Source: Actinomycetes bacterium
Lineage (GTDB): Bacteria > Actinomycetota > Actinomycetes > S36-B12
Assembly: GCA_030425745.1 (NCBI GenBank)
Contig: JAUHZW010000133.1
Span: 1 to 5,983, forward strand
Reading direction: 5' to 3'
Length of the DNA: 5,983 bases
Shown: piece by piece, positions 1 through 5,616 of the stretch
Position numbering within the stretch: the first letter of the stretch is position 1
Layout of the letters: every line of letters starts with the position of its first letter
Made by a program: the position numbers and the translations under genes
The notes under the pieces: model-generated
Told to the model about the DNA's origin: nothing
Database searches by the model: none
Seen by the model: only the letters and a program-made list of their open reading frames with translations

Positions 1-41
1 CGCGAGTGACCATCTCGGACCGGAGCACAATGACGACGTGA
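1..41 (+). CDS. Possible C-terminal end of an upstream gene (partial)
   Basis: The frame starting at base 3 is open from the window edge to a TGA at 39-41, giving only RVTISDRSTMTT before the stop. Its stop overlaps the GTG start of the next gene as GTGA (38-41), an arrangement typical of translationally coupled genes in an operon. The fragment is too short to assign to a family. The frame of the hydrolase itself is also open to the window edge, so the overlap is suggestive rather than conclusive. Confidence 0.35.
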   Translation, partial: RVTISDRSTMTT

Positions 42-877
42 CTGCTGCTGAGGACTCTCCCGAGGTCGGCGACGTGCTCACCGCCGGCGGCATCTCCACC
101 AACATCCATGTCGCGGGGCCCGAGGACGCACCGGTGGTGCTCCTGCTGCACGGATCCGGCCCGGGAGTGACCGCGTGGGCCAATTGGCGCCTGACGATCC
201 CGGCACTGGCGGAGCGCTTCCGCGTGATCGCCCCGGACATCGTCGGCTTCGGCTTCACCGAGCGCCCGAGCGACGTCACCTACGACCTCCCTACGTGGAC
301 GTCTCATGCCGTCGGCGTGCTCGATGCTCTGGGCATCCAGCGGGCGCACGTCGTCGGCAACTCTTTCGGCGGATCGCTCGCCATGTCCCTCGCGATCCAT
401 CACCCGGATCGGGTCGATCGGCTGGTGCTGATGGGGGCAGCGGGCGTGCCGTTCGAACTCACTGCCGGCCTCGATGCCGTGTGGGGCTACGAGCCATCCG
501 TCGACGCCATGGAGGAACTGCTCGAGATCTTCGCGCACGATCGAGGTCTGGTGGGCCGTGATCTGGCGGAACTGCGCTACCGCGCGAGCATCCGCCCGGG
601 CGTGCAGGAGGCCTTCAGCAGCATGTTCCCCGCCCCTCGGCAGCAGGCGCTGGACGCCATCACGCACCGGGTCGAGGACATCGCGGCGATCACCGCGCCC
701 ACCCTCATCGTGCACGGCCGCGACGATCGGGTGATCCCGCCGAGCAACGCCACCGACCTGCTGGCCCTCATCGACGACTCCCAGGCCCACCTGTTCGGCC
801 GCTGCGGGCACTGGACGCAGATCGAGCACGCCGACGCCTTCAACCGGCTCGTCATCGACTTCCTCGTAGAGGCGTGA
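38..877 (+). CDS. dmpD: 2-hydroxymuconic semialdehyde hydrolase (meta-cleavage product hydrolase, alpha/beta fold)
   Basis: Cytosolic C-C bond hydrolase of the DmpD/XylF family. In the catechol meta-cleavage pathway these enzymes split 2-hydroxymuconic semialdehyde or its methyl homologue into 2-hydroxypenta-2,4-dienoate and formate or acetate. The 279 residues match the family length. Visible signatures are the oxyanion motif HGSGPG (38-43) followed by VTAWANWR, the nucleophile elbow GNSFGG with Ser109, Asp230 in GRDDRVIPP, and His258 in GRCGHWTQIEH. LDAVWGYEP (145-153) and RYRASIRPG (180-188) are family hallmarks in the lid region. The N-terminus (SPEVGDVLTAGGISTNIH) lines up with remembered DmpD sequences, which supports GTG 38 although the frame is open further upstream. 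No good Shine-Dalgarno is seen, so coupling to the overlapping upstream frame is likely. No dioxygenase or hydratase partner lies in the window. The exact substrate (catechol, alkylcatechol or biphenyl-type product) cannot be decided, but the match to the monocyclic branch is strong. Confidence 0.9.
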   Translation: MTAAEDSPEVGDVLTAGGISTNIHVAGPEDAPVVLLLHGSGPGVTAWANWRLTIPALAERFRVIAPDIVGFGFTERPSDVTYDLPTWTSHAVGVLDALGIQRAHVVGNSFGGSLAMSLAIHHPDRVDRLVLMGAAGVPFELTAGLDAVWGYEPSVDAMEELLEIFAHDRGLVGRDLAELRYRASIRPGVQEAFSSMFPAPRQQALDAITHRVEDIAAITAPTLIVHGRDDRVIPPSNATDLLALIDDSQAHLFGRCGHWTQIEHADAFNRLVIDFLVEA

Positions 878-915
878 CAGGCGTGGCAGACGTGACGAGA
901 GGCCACTTCTGTGCG

Positions 916-933
916 CAGTGCGACGACGCACTG
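916..933. repeat. Perfect 7-bp hairpin, acga loop
   Basis: Arms cagtgcg (916-922) and cgcactg (927-933) are perfect complements around a 4-nt loop. It lies 39 bp after the hydrolase stop. It has no T-tract, so it could be a weak terminator, an mRNA 3'-end stabilising hairpin or a protein-binding palindrome. Confidence 0.45.
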
Positions 934-941
934 TCCACAGA

Positions 942-960
942 TTCGCAGTGATCCTGCGAA
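942..960. repeat. Perfect 7-bp hairpin, tgatc loop
   Basis: Arms ttcgcag (942-948) and ctgcgaa (954-960) are perfect complements around a 5-nt loop, only 8 bp beyond the previous hairpin. Together they could form a tandem stem-loop at the 3' end of the catabolic transcript. No T-run follows. Confidence 0.45.
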
Positions 961-1002
961 ACCGGCTGCGAAGCCCCCGTGGGTGCGAGTACAACTCTCC
1001 TC

Positions 1003-1023
1003 ACCGCACTCACCCAGTGCGGT
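1003..1023. repeat. Perfect 8-bp hairpin, caccc loop
   Basis: Arms accgcact (1003-1010) and agtgcggt (1016-1023) are perfect complements around a 5-nt loop. The arm core cgcact/agtgcg repeats the core of the 916-933 hairpin, so the two may be copies of one binding element or may pair alternatively with each other. Confidence 0.45.
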
Positions 1024-1117
1024 CGGCCGGAACTCGGTCCGAACGGCGGCGGATCACCGACAGGTGGCCACGACGACGCCCGAGTGCTGGCGGGTCCGGT
1101 CCGGAGTCCGGCCATGT

Positions 1118-1152
1118 GAAGGCCCCTCGAACTCATACTTCGAGGGGCCTTC
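1118..1152. terminator. Strong intrinsic terminator, probably bidirectional
   Basis: A perfect 13-bp stem is formed by gaaggcccctcga (1118-1130) and tcgaggggccttc (1140-1152) with a 9-nt loop. The GC-rich core flanked by AA/TT at the base is the usual form of actinobacterial intrinsic terminators, which often lack a long U-tract; only a short ttt at 1157-1159 follows. It separates the catabolic transcript from the S33 hydrolase gene. The stem works equally on the minus strand, but no minus-strand gene is seen to its right that would need it. Confidence 0.85.
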
Positions 1153-1190
1153 CACCTTTGTACTCCCCCACCGACCGTGAACCCGGGACC

Positions 1191-1208
1191 GCCACGCGCG
1201 TCCGTGGC
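1191..1208. promoter_or_regulatory. 6-bp inverted repeat over the expected -35 region of the S33 hydrolase gene
   Basis: gccacg (1191-1196) and cgtggc (1203-1208) are perfect complements with a 6-nt spacer. The right arm falls where a -35 hexamer would sit if TACCGT at 1226-1231 is the -10 element (17-bp spacing). No TTGACA-like hexamer is present there, so the promoter may depend on a regulator bound to this palindrome, or the palindrome may be chance in GC-rich DNA. Confidence 0.3.
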
Positions 1209-1225
1209 GCAACTCACCCGTGACG

Positions 1226-1231
1226 TACCGT
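1226..1231 (+). promoter_or_regulatory. Candidate -10 element (TACCGT) for a leaderless transcript
   Basis: TACCGT fits the actinobacterial TANNNT -10 form and lies exactly 6 nt before GTG 1238. Transcription normally starts about 6-8 nt after the -10 element, which would put the +1 on or next to the start codon. The same TACCGTG motif sits at the same distance before the GTG start at 5677. Confidence 0.5.
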
Positions 1232-1237
1232 GATCCC

Positions 1238-2779
1238 GTGCGCACCCGCCTCGTCTCGCTCGCCCTCAGCGCGAGCCTCGCCGTCACCCTGGCCCCGACC
1301 GCCCTCGCCCCCTCGGCCACGGCCGCGCCGGACGACGCTCAAGCAGCATCGGAGACGAGCCTGGCAGCGCCGGACACCGGCCTGGCCCGCTTCTACACCC
1401 AGACCCTCGACTGGGAGTCCTGCGCTGAGGGCCGCTGCGCATGGCTCACGGTGCCCCTGGACTACGACGATCCCGCGGGCGAGACCATCCGCCTGCGCGT
1501 CTCCCGCGCCGCGGCGACCGGCACCGCCGACCAGCGGATCGGCTCTCTGGTCGTCAACCCCGGGGGCCCGGGGGTCCCGGGTCTGGACTACGCCTCGTAT
1601 CTGTCGGCGTCCTTGGAGAAGAAGGTCAGTCGGGCCTATGACATGGTCGGCTTCGACCCGCGTGGTGTCGGGCAGTCCGCCCCCATCAGCTGCCTCACCG
1701 GTGCCCAGACGACCCGGTGGCTGCGCACCGACATGACGCCGGACACCGCGGCGGAGCGGGCCGTCCTCATGCGTCGGGCCCGGGCCCTCGCCGACGGCTG
1801 CCTGCGCCGATCCCCCGAGATCGCTCGGCATGTGGGGTCGGAGGAGACCGTCCGCGACATGGACATCCTGCGCGAGGCCCTCGGTGACGACTCCCTGAAC
1901 CTGCTCGGCTACTCCTACGGCACCTACCTGGGCACGCGGTACGCGGAACTGTTTCCCGACCGCGTCGGCCGGTTCGTGCTCGACGGCGCCGTCGACCCGA
2001 GCCTGGACATCATGGAGGTGTCCAAGGATCAGTCGGACGGCTTCCAGCTCGCCCTCACCCGCTTCGCGAAGGACTGCTCCGGTCGTCCCGCCTGCCCGTG
2101 GAAGGGCAGCGCCAAGGATGTGCTCGCCGGGCTCAACACCCTGCTGGCCGACCTCGACACGAACCCCCTGCCCACCCATCGGGGCCGGCGACTCGTGCAG
2201 TCCGAGGCGATCAACGCCATCTTCTACGCGATGTACTCCCCCAGCCTGTGGCCCAGCCTTCGTACGGCCCTGCGTCAGGCAGTGATCGGCGACGGCCTGG
2301 GGCTGGCCGAGATGGCCGCCTACGCCTCGGATGAACTGGCCCCGAACCGCTACGGCTCGAACATGGCATCCGCCTTCCCGGCGATCGCCTGCTGGGACGC
2401 CCCCGCCGCGCCGGACAGCGCCGGACTGCAGGCGGCAGCCACCCGCTGGGCGGCGGATGCACCCGTGCCGCTCATGGCACGCGCGATGTCGTGGAGCAAC
2501 GCCCCCTGCTCGGTCTGGTACGGGCACTCCTCGGTGCCGCCCGCTCCGGCGGACTCCGACACCACCTCGCCGATCCTGATCATCGGCGGCACCTACGACC
2601 CGGCGACGCCCTACGCGTGGGCTCAGGCCCTGAACCGACAGTTGCCGACGTCGACGCTGCTGACCTATCGCGGCGACGGCCACACGGTCTATGGAGGCGG
2701 GTCCGGCTGCGTCAACGGGATCGTCGACGACTACCTCGTCACCGGGGCTCTCCCGAAGGTCGGCACGACCTGCCGTTGA
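1238..2779 (+). CDS. Secreted S33-family alpha/beta hydrolase with TAP-like C-terminal domain (putative tripeptidyl aminopeptidase)
   Basis: Predicted exported serine hydrolase of 513 residues, in the class of Streptomyces tripeptidyl aminopeptidases. From GTG 1238 the N-terminus is an export signal: MRTR, a hydrophobic stretch to about residue 20, and an SATA-AP cleavage site near residue 29. The mature part opens with the family motif C62-x4-C67-AWLTVPLDYDDP. It continues with oxyanion loop NPGGPG (GGPG 109-112), GFDPRGVGQS, nucleophile Ser226 in GYSYG, Asp454 in GGTYDPATP and His482 in GDGHTVYG; the last two lie in the TAP-like C-terminal domain (PF08386 type). Ten cysteines suggest disulfides outside the cell. 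An in-frame GTG at 1220 would add six residues (MTYRDP). I prefer 1238 because it lies 6 nt after a TANNNT -10 and gives a cleaner signal peptide; neither start has a ribosome binding site. Likely monocistronic, converging on the PAC2 gene. Substrate is unknown: aminopeptidase, proteinase or esterase activity are all possible in this family. Confidence 0.9.
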   Translation: MRTRLVSLALSASLAVTLAPTALAPSATAAPDDAQAASETSLAAPDTGLARFYTQTLDWESCAEGRCAWLTVPLDYDDPAGETIRLRVSRAAATGTADQRIGSLVVNPGGPGVPGLDYASYLSASLEKKVSRAYDMVGFDPRGVGQSAPISCLTGAQTTRWLRTDMTPDTAAERAVLMRRARALADGCLRRSPEIARHVGSEETVRDMDILREALGDDSLNLLGYSYGTYLGTRYAELFPDRVGRFVLDGAVDPSLDIMEVSKDQSDGFQLALTRFAKDCSGRPACPWKGSAKDVLAGLNTLLADLDTNPLPTHRGRRLVQSEAINAIFYAMYSPSLWPSLRTALRQAVIGDGLGLAEMAAYASDELAPNRYGSNMASAFPAIACWDAPAAPDSAGLQAAATRWAADAPVPLMARAMSWSNAPCSVWYGHSSVPPAPADSDTTSPILIIGGTYDPATPYAWAQALNRQLPTSTLLTYRGDGHTVYGGGSGCVNGIVDDYLVTGALPKVGTTCR

Positions 2780-2789
2780 GATCGGCTGA

Positions 2790-3716
2790 CTAGGCGTCGT
2801 CCGCTTTGGGGTCGTCATCGCCGAGGCTTGACAGGAACTCCTCCACCTGCGCGGCGATCTCGTCGCCGCTGAGGATCTCCGCCTCGGTGATCGTGCCCTG
2901 GTCGGCAGGGCCGGATCCGATGGCCATCATCTGGTCGTACTGCTGCTCCAGAGCCGCGACCACGGTGGCGAACTCGTCATTGCCCTGCATCTGGGAAGCC
3001 ACCTCGGCATCGGCCTGCCGAGCCGACGGCTCGAGGGCCGCCGTCGGCAGCACCAGCCCGGTGGCCGCGCTGATGCCCGCGATCAGCGTCGATGCGGCGC
3101 GCGGAAACTCGAACTGCACGAGGTAGTGCGGGACCTGGGCCGTGAGTCCCATCGAGGAGAAGCCGTGCTGACCGAGGTGCAGCTCCAGCATCGCCCCCAC
3201 GTGGCCGGGGACCTCCACCTCGCCGACGACGGACGGGTGCCCGGCCACCAGGGACGGCTCGTTGCCGTGCACGGTCAGACCCAGCGGGCGGGTGTGCGGG
3301 ATGGGCCACGGGATGGCCGACAGGCCGACAGCGAGCCGCACCCGGTACCGCTGCGCGATGAGATCCACCGCGGCAAGGAAGCGCTGCCACTGGTAGTCCG
3401 GCTCCGGGCCGGTCAGCAGCAGGAAGCGCGTGCCGTTGCCGTCGGTCACCTCATGCAGGCTGATCTGCGGAACCTCGACGGACGAGAAGTGGTCGACCAT
3501 GTAGGTCATTCGGGGGCGACGGGCGCGATAGTCGAGGAGCTCGTCGACATCGAAGGTGGCGAGCAGGCGGTGCTGACACGTCGCGAGGATGTGATCGGCT
3601 GCGATGCGCACGCCGGCACCGGCATCGACGAATCCGGCGAAGGCGTAGACCAGAACGGGAGCCTCGTCGAACTCGGCCTCCCGATGGATCGTGAACAGCT
3701 CCTCCGGGCTACGCAT
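2790..3716 (-). CDS. PAC2-family protein (proteasome assembly chaperone-like)
   Basis: Cytosolic protein of 308 residues in the PAC2 family (PF09754), named after a eukaryotic proteasome assembly chaperone. Homologues are common in actinobacteria and archaea, and their bacterial function is not established. Supporting motifs are LVYAFAGFVDAG (22-33), LTGPEPDYQW (101-110), the GLSAIPWPIPHTRP segment (131-144), and PGHVGAMLELHLGQHGFSSMGLTAQVPHYL starting at 170. A glutamine-rich helix (about 236-265) and a helical, acidic C-terminus ending in GDDDPKADDA follow. The ATG is fixed by AGGAGG (3728-3723) 6 nt upstream. Its stop is 10 bp from that of the convergent hydrolase. The alanine/lysine-repeat gene lies upstream on the same strand, 122 bp away with a hairpin between, so separate transcription is likely. 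No proteasome gene is in the window to support a proteasome role. Confidence 0.88.
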   Translation of the reverse strand: MRSPEELFTIHREAEFDEAPVLVYAFAGFVDAGAGVRIAADHILATCQHRLLATFDVDELLDYRARRPRMTYMVDHFSSVEVPQISLHEVTDGNGTRFLLLTGPEPDYQWQRFLAAVDLIAQRYRVRLAVGLSAIPWPIPHTRPLGLTVHGNEPSLVAGHPSVVGEVEVPGHVGAMLELHLGQHGFSSMGLTAQVPHYLVQFEFPRAASTLIAGISAATGLVLPTAALEPSARQADAEVASQMQGNDEFATVVAALEQQYDQMMAIGSGPADQGTITEAEILSGDEIAAQVEEFLSSLGDDDPKADDA

Positions 3717-3720
3717 GCCC

Positions 3721-3729
3721 CTCCTCCTT
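3721..3729 (-). promoter_or_regulatory. Strong ribosome binding site of the PAC2 gene
   Basis: Minus-strand AAGGAGGAG contains a full AGGAGG core 6 nt before the ATG at 3716-3714. It is the best Shine-Dalgarno sequence in the window and contrasts with the apparently leaderless genes. Confidence 0.8.
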
Positions 3730-3731
3730 CG

Positions 3732-3756
3732 CTCTGGTCGGAATCAGACACCAGAG
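3732..3756. promoter_or_regulatory. Inverted repeat upstream of the PAC2 gene, possible operator
   Basis: ctctggt (3732-3738) and accagag (3750-3756) form a perfect 7-bp inverted repeat with an 11-bp spacer, so the two centres are 18 bp apart and lie on similar faces of the helix. It lies between the ribosome binding site and a TTGACC -35-like hexamer (minus strand, 3776-3771). If the weak hexamer TGGTGT (3753-3748, 17 bp spacing) is the -10, the repeat covers the -10 and the +1. It could be an operator or a 5'UTR stem-loop. The promoter assignment is weak. Confidence 0.3.
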
Positions 3757-3812
3757 TGCCCCGACATATCGGTCAACGCACGGTGACGCCCCGATGTTCC
3801 CGACCCGCTGAC

Positions 3813-3833
3813 GCGTTCGCCCTCAGCGAAGGC
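3813..3833 (-). terminator. Candidate terminator hairpin after the alanine/lysine-repeat gene
   Basis: Six bases beyond the TAG at 3841-3839 (minus strand), gcgttcgc (3813-3820) and gcgaaggc (3826-3833) pair with one internal mismatch around a 5-nt loop. There is no U-tract. The position just after a stop codon favours a terminator or 3'-end hairpin, but the stem is modest. Confidence 0.35.
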
Positions 3834-3838
3834 AGGGC

Positions 3839-4360
3839 CTAGGAGTCGGACGCGTCACCCTCCGGCGACGGTTCCGGGTGCGCGGCCTTCTTGGCCGGAG
3901 CCTTCTTGGCCGGAGCCTTCTTCGCGGCAGCCTTCTTGGCCGGGGCCTTCTTCGCGGCAGCCTTCTTCGCCGGGGCGGCCGGCGCTTCGTCCGCCGCAGC
4001 ATCCTCGGCGGCCGCCTCGGCCGCCTCACCGACGACGGTCGCGACCTCGTGCGCGGTGTCAGCTGCGCGATCGGCGATCTCGCCCGCGACCTTGCTCGCG
4101 GCATCGGCCGCATCAGCGGTGCTCGCCCCGACGGTCGCAGCGCTGTCGGCCACGCGCTGCGCCACTGAGTCAGCGGCACCGGACACCCGATGCGCGGCAC
4201 CGGCCACCGCGCCTGCAGCGGAGTCCGCCGCGCTGGAGACCGAGTCGGCCCACAGGCTCGCGGTGCTGCCGACCTCCTGTGCTGCGCCGCGTCGGCGCCA
4301 CATCACCACGCCTGCCGCCGCACCTGCAACGGCGGCGATCACGACCACTGCCTTCTTCAT
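3839..4360 (-). CDS. Membrane-anchored alanine-rich protein with histone H1-like AKKA(A/P) repeat tail
   Basis: Predicted 173-residue protein of unknown function. ATG at 4360 is chosen because GGGAGGA (4370-4364) sits 3 nt upstream; a GTG at 4381 would place this site inside the coding region. MKK is followed by one short hydrophobic segment (about 4-21) and WRRRG, which by the positive-inside rule favours a cytoplasmic C-terminal part. Residues 33-127 are alanine-rich with regularly spaced S/D/E/R, predicted as long amphipathic helix resembling LEA or apolipoprotein-like stretches, ending in an acidic patch (117-126). Residues 131-160 are six pentads AKKA(A/P), like H1 or the basic tail of actinobacterial HU proteins, and suggest nucleic-acid or anionic-polymer binding. 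The C-terminus is acidic. The N-terminal K-K, single hydrophobic segment, R-rich turn and LWA resemble short actinobacterial anchored proteins, a weak similarity. The gene lies 46 bp downstream of the GTPase on the same strand and is probably co-transcribed. Confidence 0.75.
   Translation of the reverse strand: MKKAVVVIAAVAGAAAGVVMWRRRGAAQEVGSTASLWADSVSSAADSAAGAVAGAAHRVSGAADSVAQRVADSAATVGASTADAADAASKVAGEIADRAADTAHEVATVVGEAAEAAAEDAAADEAPAAPAKKAAAKKAPAKKAAAKKAPAKKAPAKKAAHPEPSPEGDASDS
3885..3974 (-). repeat. Six tandem 15-bp units encoding AKKA(A/P)
   Basis: The octamer gccttctt recurs on the plus strand at 3885, 3900, 3915, 3930, 3945 and 3960, an exact 15-bp period without indels. The variable part alternates between tggccgg and tcgcggc/tcgccgg types. 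Each unit encodes one AKKAP or AKKAA pentad of the anchored protein. Such repeats expand and contract by slippage or recombination, so copy number may vary between strains. Confidence 0.9.
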
Positions 4361-4363
4361 GGG

Positions 4364-4370
4364 TCCTCCC
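4364..4370 (-). promoter_or_regulatory. Ribosome binding site of the AKKA-repeat gene
   Basis: Minus-strand GGGAGGA lies 3 nt before ATG 4360 and decides this start over the longer GTG 4381 frame. A TAGCGT hexamer (minus strand, 4389-4384), fitting TANNNT, lies in the 46-bp gap and could give an additional short-leader transcript, but no -35 is recognisable. Confidence 0.6.
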
Positions 4371-4406
4371 TCGTCCACCACTGACGCTAGCGGACGAGTG
4401 GAGCGC

Positions 4407-5609
4407 TCACGACCGGACCTTGGAATCCTTCAGGTTGCGCATGAACTGCTCCATGACCTGGGGGCTGTCGAGGAACGCCATGCGACTGGAGTCGTCCAGT
4501 GTGAGGGCGTACTCGCACACCCGGGCCCAGGCGTGACCGACGGTCTTGGTCAGGGTGCCGGCCACGGTCGCGGAGATGGCCGATCCGGCCACGGCGCCAC
4601 CCGGGACGAACTTCAGCAGACTCGTCACCGCATACCGACCGGCCATGGTCGCGCCACCGGTGAGCACCACGGACCCGGCTGTCGCGAGCGCCCGGGACCG
4701 GCTCGGTGGCAGCCCGTAGGCCGCAGTGATCCGGGCGATCATGGTCACCTGGTTGGGGACGAGCAGCGCCGCGTCAGCGAAGGGGATCGGTGTTGCGCCT
4801 ACCCCAGCGGCGACCACGACGGCCTGGTTGATGATCGCCGCGACGGCTTTTTTCTTGCGCCCCACGTCCAGCATCTGCGCGGCAGTGAGTGCCGCCTCCG
4901 CCGCTGCCGGGATCACCGCATAGGTGTCGTCGAGGAGTTCGGTCAGGCCGAACACCGGGCTGCCGGAGAAACGGTCCTCCAGAGCATTGGTGAGCACGAC
5001 GCGCCCGTGCGGGCTCAGCGGGAGGTCCAGACTCTCGATGTACCGGGCGAACTCCAGTGCCTCGGGATGGATCTCTCCGTCATGATTGGGCACCTGGGTC
5101 AGCACCACGATCACCGGCAGGCCGAGATCGGCCAACTCCCGGACGAACTGCTCCTGACCGCGCTCGAACCGGCGATCCGACCACCGCACGAGATACCAGG
5201 CGGCGTGGATCTGCTCGTCGACCGCCTTGGTGCGATGCTCGGCGATCAGGGAGCGCAGGCCGGCGACGATGGCATCACCCGCGGTGCCGGTCTCGAAGCC
5301 CTCGGAGTCGTAGACGCCGAGGAAGCCATCGGGGTGCCGGTAGTAGACCAGGCCCCGCGTGACCGGGCTGCCGACTCCGGTGCGGGCCACGTCCTGGCCG
5401 AAGATCGCATTCACCAGGGTGGACTTGCCGACACCCGTCTTGCCGAACACCGCGAGGTTGAAGCAGCCGAGCGCCGAGAACGCCTCGCGCAGCTTCTCCT
5501 CGAACATGCCCTCGACCTGACCACGGGTCAGATCAGGGACCCCGGCTCCTGTCGCACTCGAGCCCGAGGCTGGAGCCGGGTCACGGGGCACCGGCGGCTG
5601 ACTGCTCAC
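4407..5609 (-). CDS. P-loop GTPase with DUF697-like C-terminal membrane-associating region
   Basis: Predicted 400-residue TRAFAC-class (Era-like/IRG-like) GTPase. After a proline/serine-rich leader (1-24) comes an amphipathic helix, then P-loop GKTGVGKS (56-63), switch-I Thr84 in SPVTRG, and G3 DSEG (101-104) in YDSEGFETG. At the G4 position, after hydrophobic strand PVIVVL, it reads TQVP (171-174) instead of (N/T)KxD. The C-terminal third is rich in alanine and valine. The segment from about 255 to 299 (AAIINQAVVVAAG, TPIPFADAALL, NQVTMIARITAAYG) is characteristic of DUF697/YcjF-type regions, and two more hydrophobic stretches lie at 309-325 and 334-353, so it probably inserts into or binds membrane. 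GTG 5609 lies 7 nt after a TACCGT -10; GTG 5618 would add MSG but overlaps this -10. Neither has a ribosome binding site. It is divergent from a transglycosylase gene and upstream of the anchored AKKA protein. Cellular role unknown; ribosome or DNA functions are not indicated. Confidence 0.82.
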   Translation of the reverse strand: MSSQPPVPRDPAPASGSSATGAGVPDLTRGQVEGMFEEKLREAFSALGCFNLAVFGKTGVGKSTLVNAIFGQDVARTGVGSPVTRGLVYYRHPDGFLGVYDSEGFETGTAGDAIVAGLRSLIAEHRTKAVDEQIHAAWYLVRWSDRRFERGQEQFVRELADLGLPVIVVLTQVPNHDGEIHPEALEFARYIESLDLPLSPHGRVVLTNALEDRFSGSPVFGLTELLDDTYAVIPAAAEAALTAAQMLDVGRKKKAVAAIINQAVVVAAGVGATPIPFADAALLVPNQVTMIARITAAYGLPPSRSRALATAGSVVLTGGATMAGRYAVTSLLKFVPGGAVAGSAISATVAGTLTKTVGHAWARVCEYALTLDDSSRMAFLDSPQVMEQFMRNLKDSKVRS

Positions 5610-5616
5610 TCCCGAC

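Larger units (their letters stand above)
878..1117. other. Non-coding stretch with three short hairpins
   Basis: About 240 bases after the hydrolase stop hold no convincing gene. Open frames on both strands give arginine/serine/proline-rich products typical of GC-rich non-coding DNA, without a ribosome binding site. Three perfect inverted repeats occur here (listed separately). An imperfect 9-bp direct repeat (gcgtgacag, gcgtggcag, acgtgacga) spans 872-898 across the stop codon and looks incidental. Confidence 0.6.

Noticed and set aside
872..898. Three imperfect 9-bp direct repeats at the hydrolase stop codon
   Set aside because: The third copy has three mismatches and the pattern is compatible with chance in GC-rich sequence.
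852..1320. Several 88-121 codon frames on both strands of the region between the hydrolase and the S33 gene
   Set aside because: Arg/Ser/Pro-rich translations, no ribosome binding sites, and they cross the strong terminator or run into flanking genes.
1214..2818. 534-codon open frame on the minus strand
   Set aside because: It lies antisense to the S33 hydrolase, whose catalytic motifs and signal peptide are clear. The product is glycine/arginine/valine-rich low-complexity sequence, a typical GC-rich shadow.
3126..3842. 238-codon open frame on the plus strand
   Set aside because: It is antisense to the PAC2 gene, has no recognisable domain and begins inside the PAC2 coding region without a ribosome binding site.
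3885..3974. Regular 15-bp repeat as a CRISPR array
   Set aside because: There are no unique spacers; the units are contiguous coding pentads in frame with the anchored protein.
4848..4853. Run of six T (six A in the GTPase mRNA), possible slippage site
   Set aside because: The codons AAG AAA AAA GCC do not place a canonical X-XXY-YYZ heptamer in frame, and the GTPase frame is complete without a shift; at most a minor mutational hotspot.
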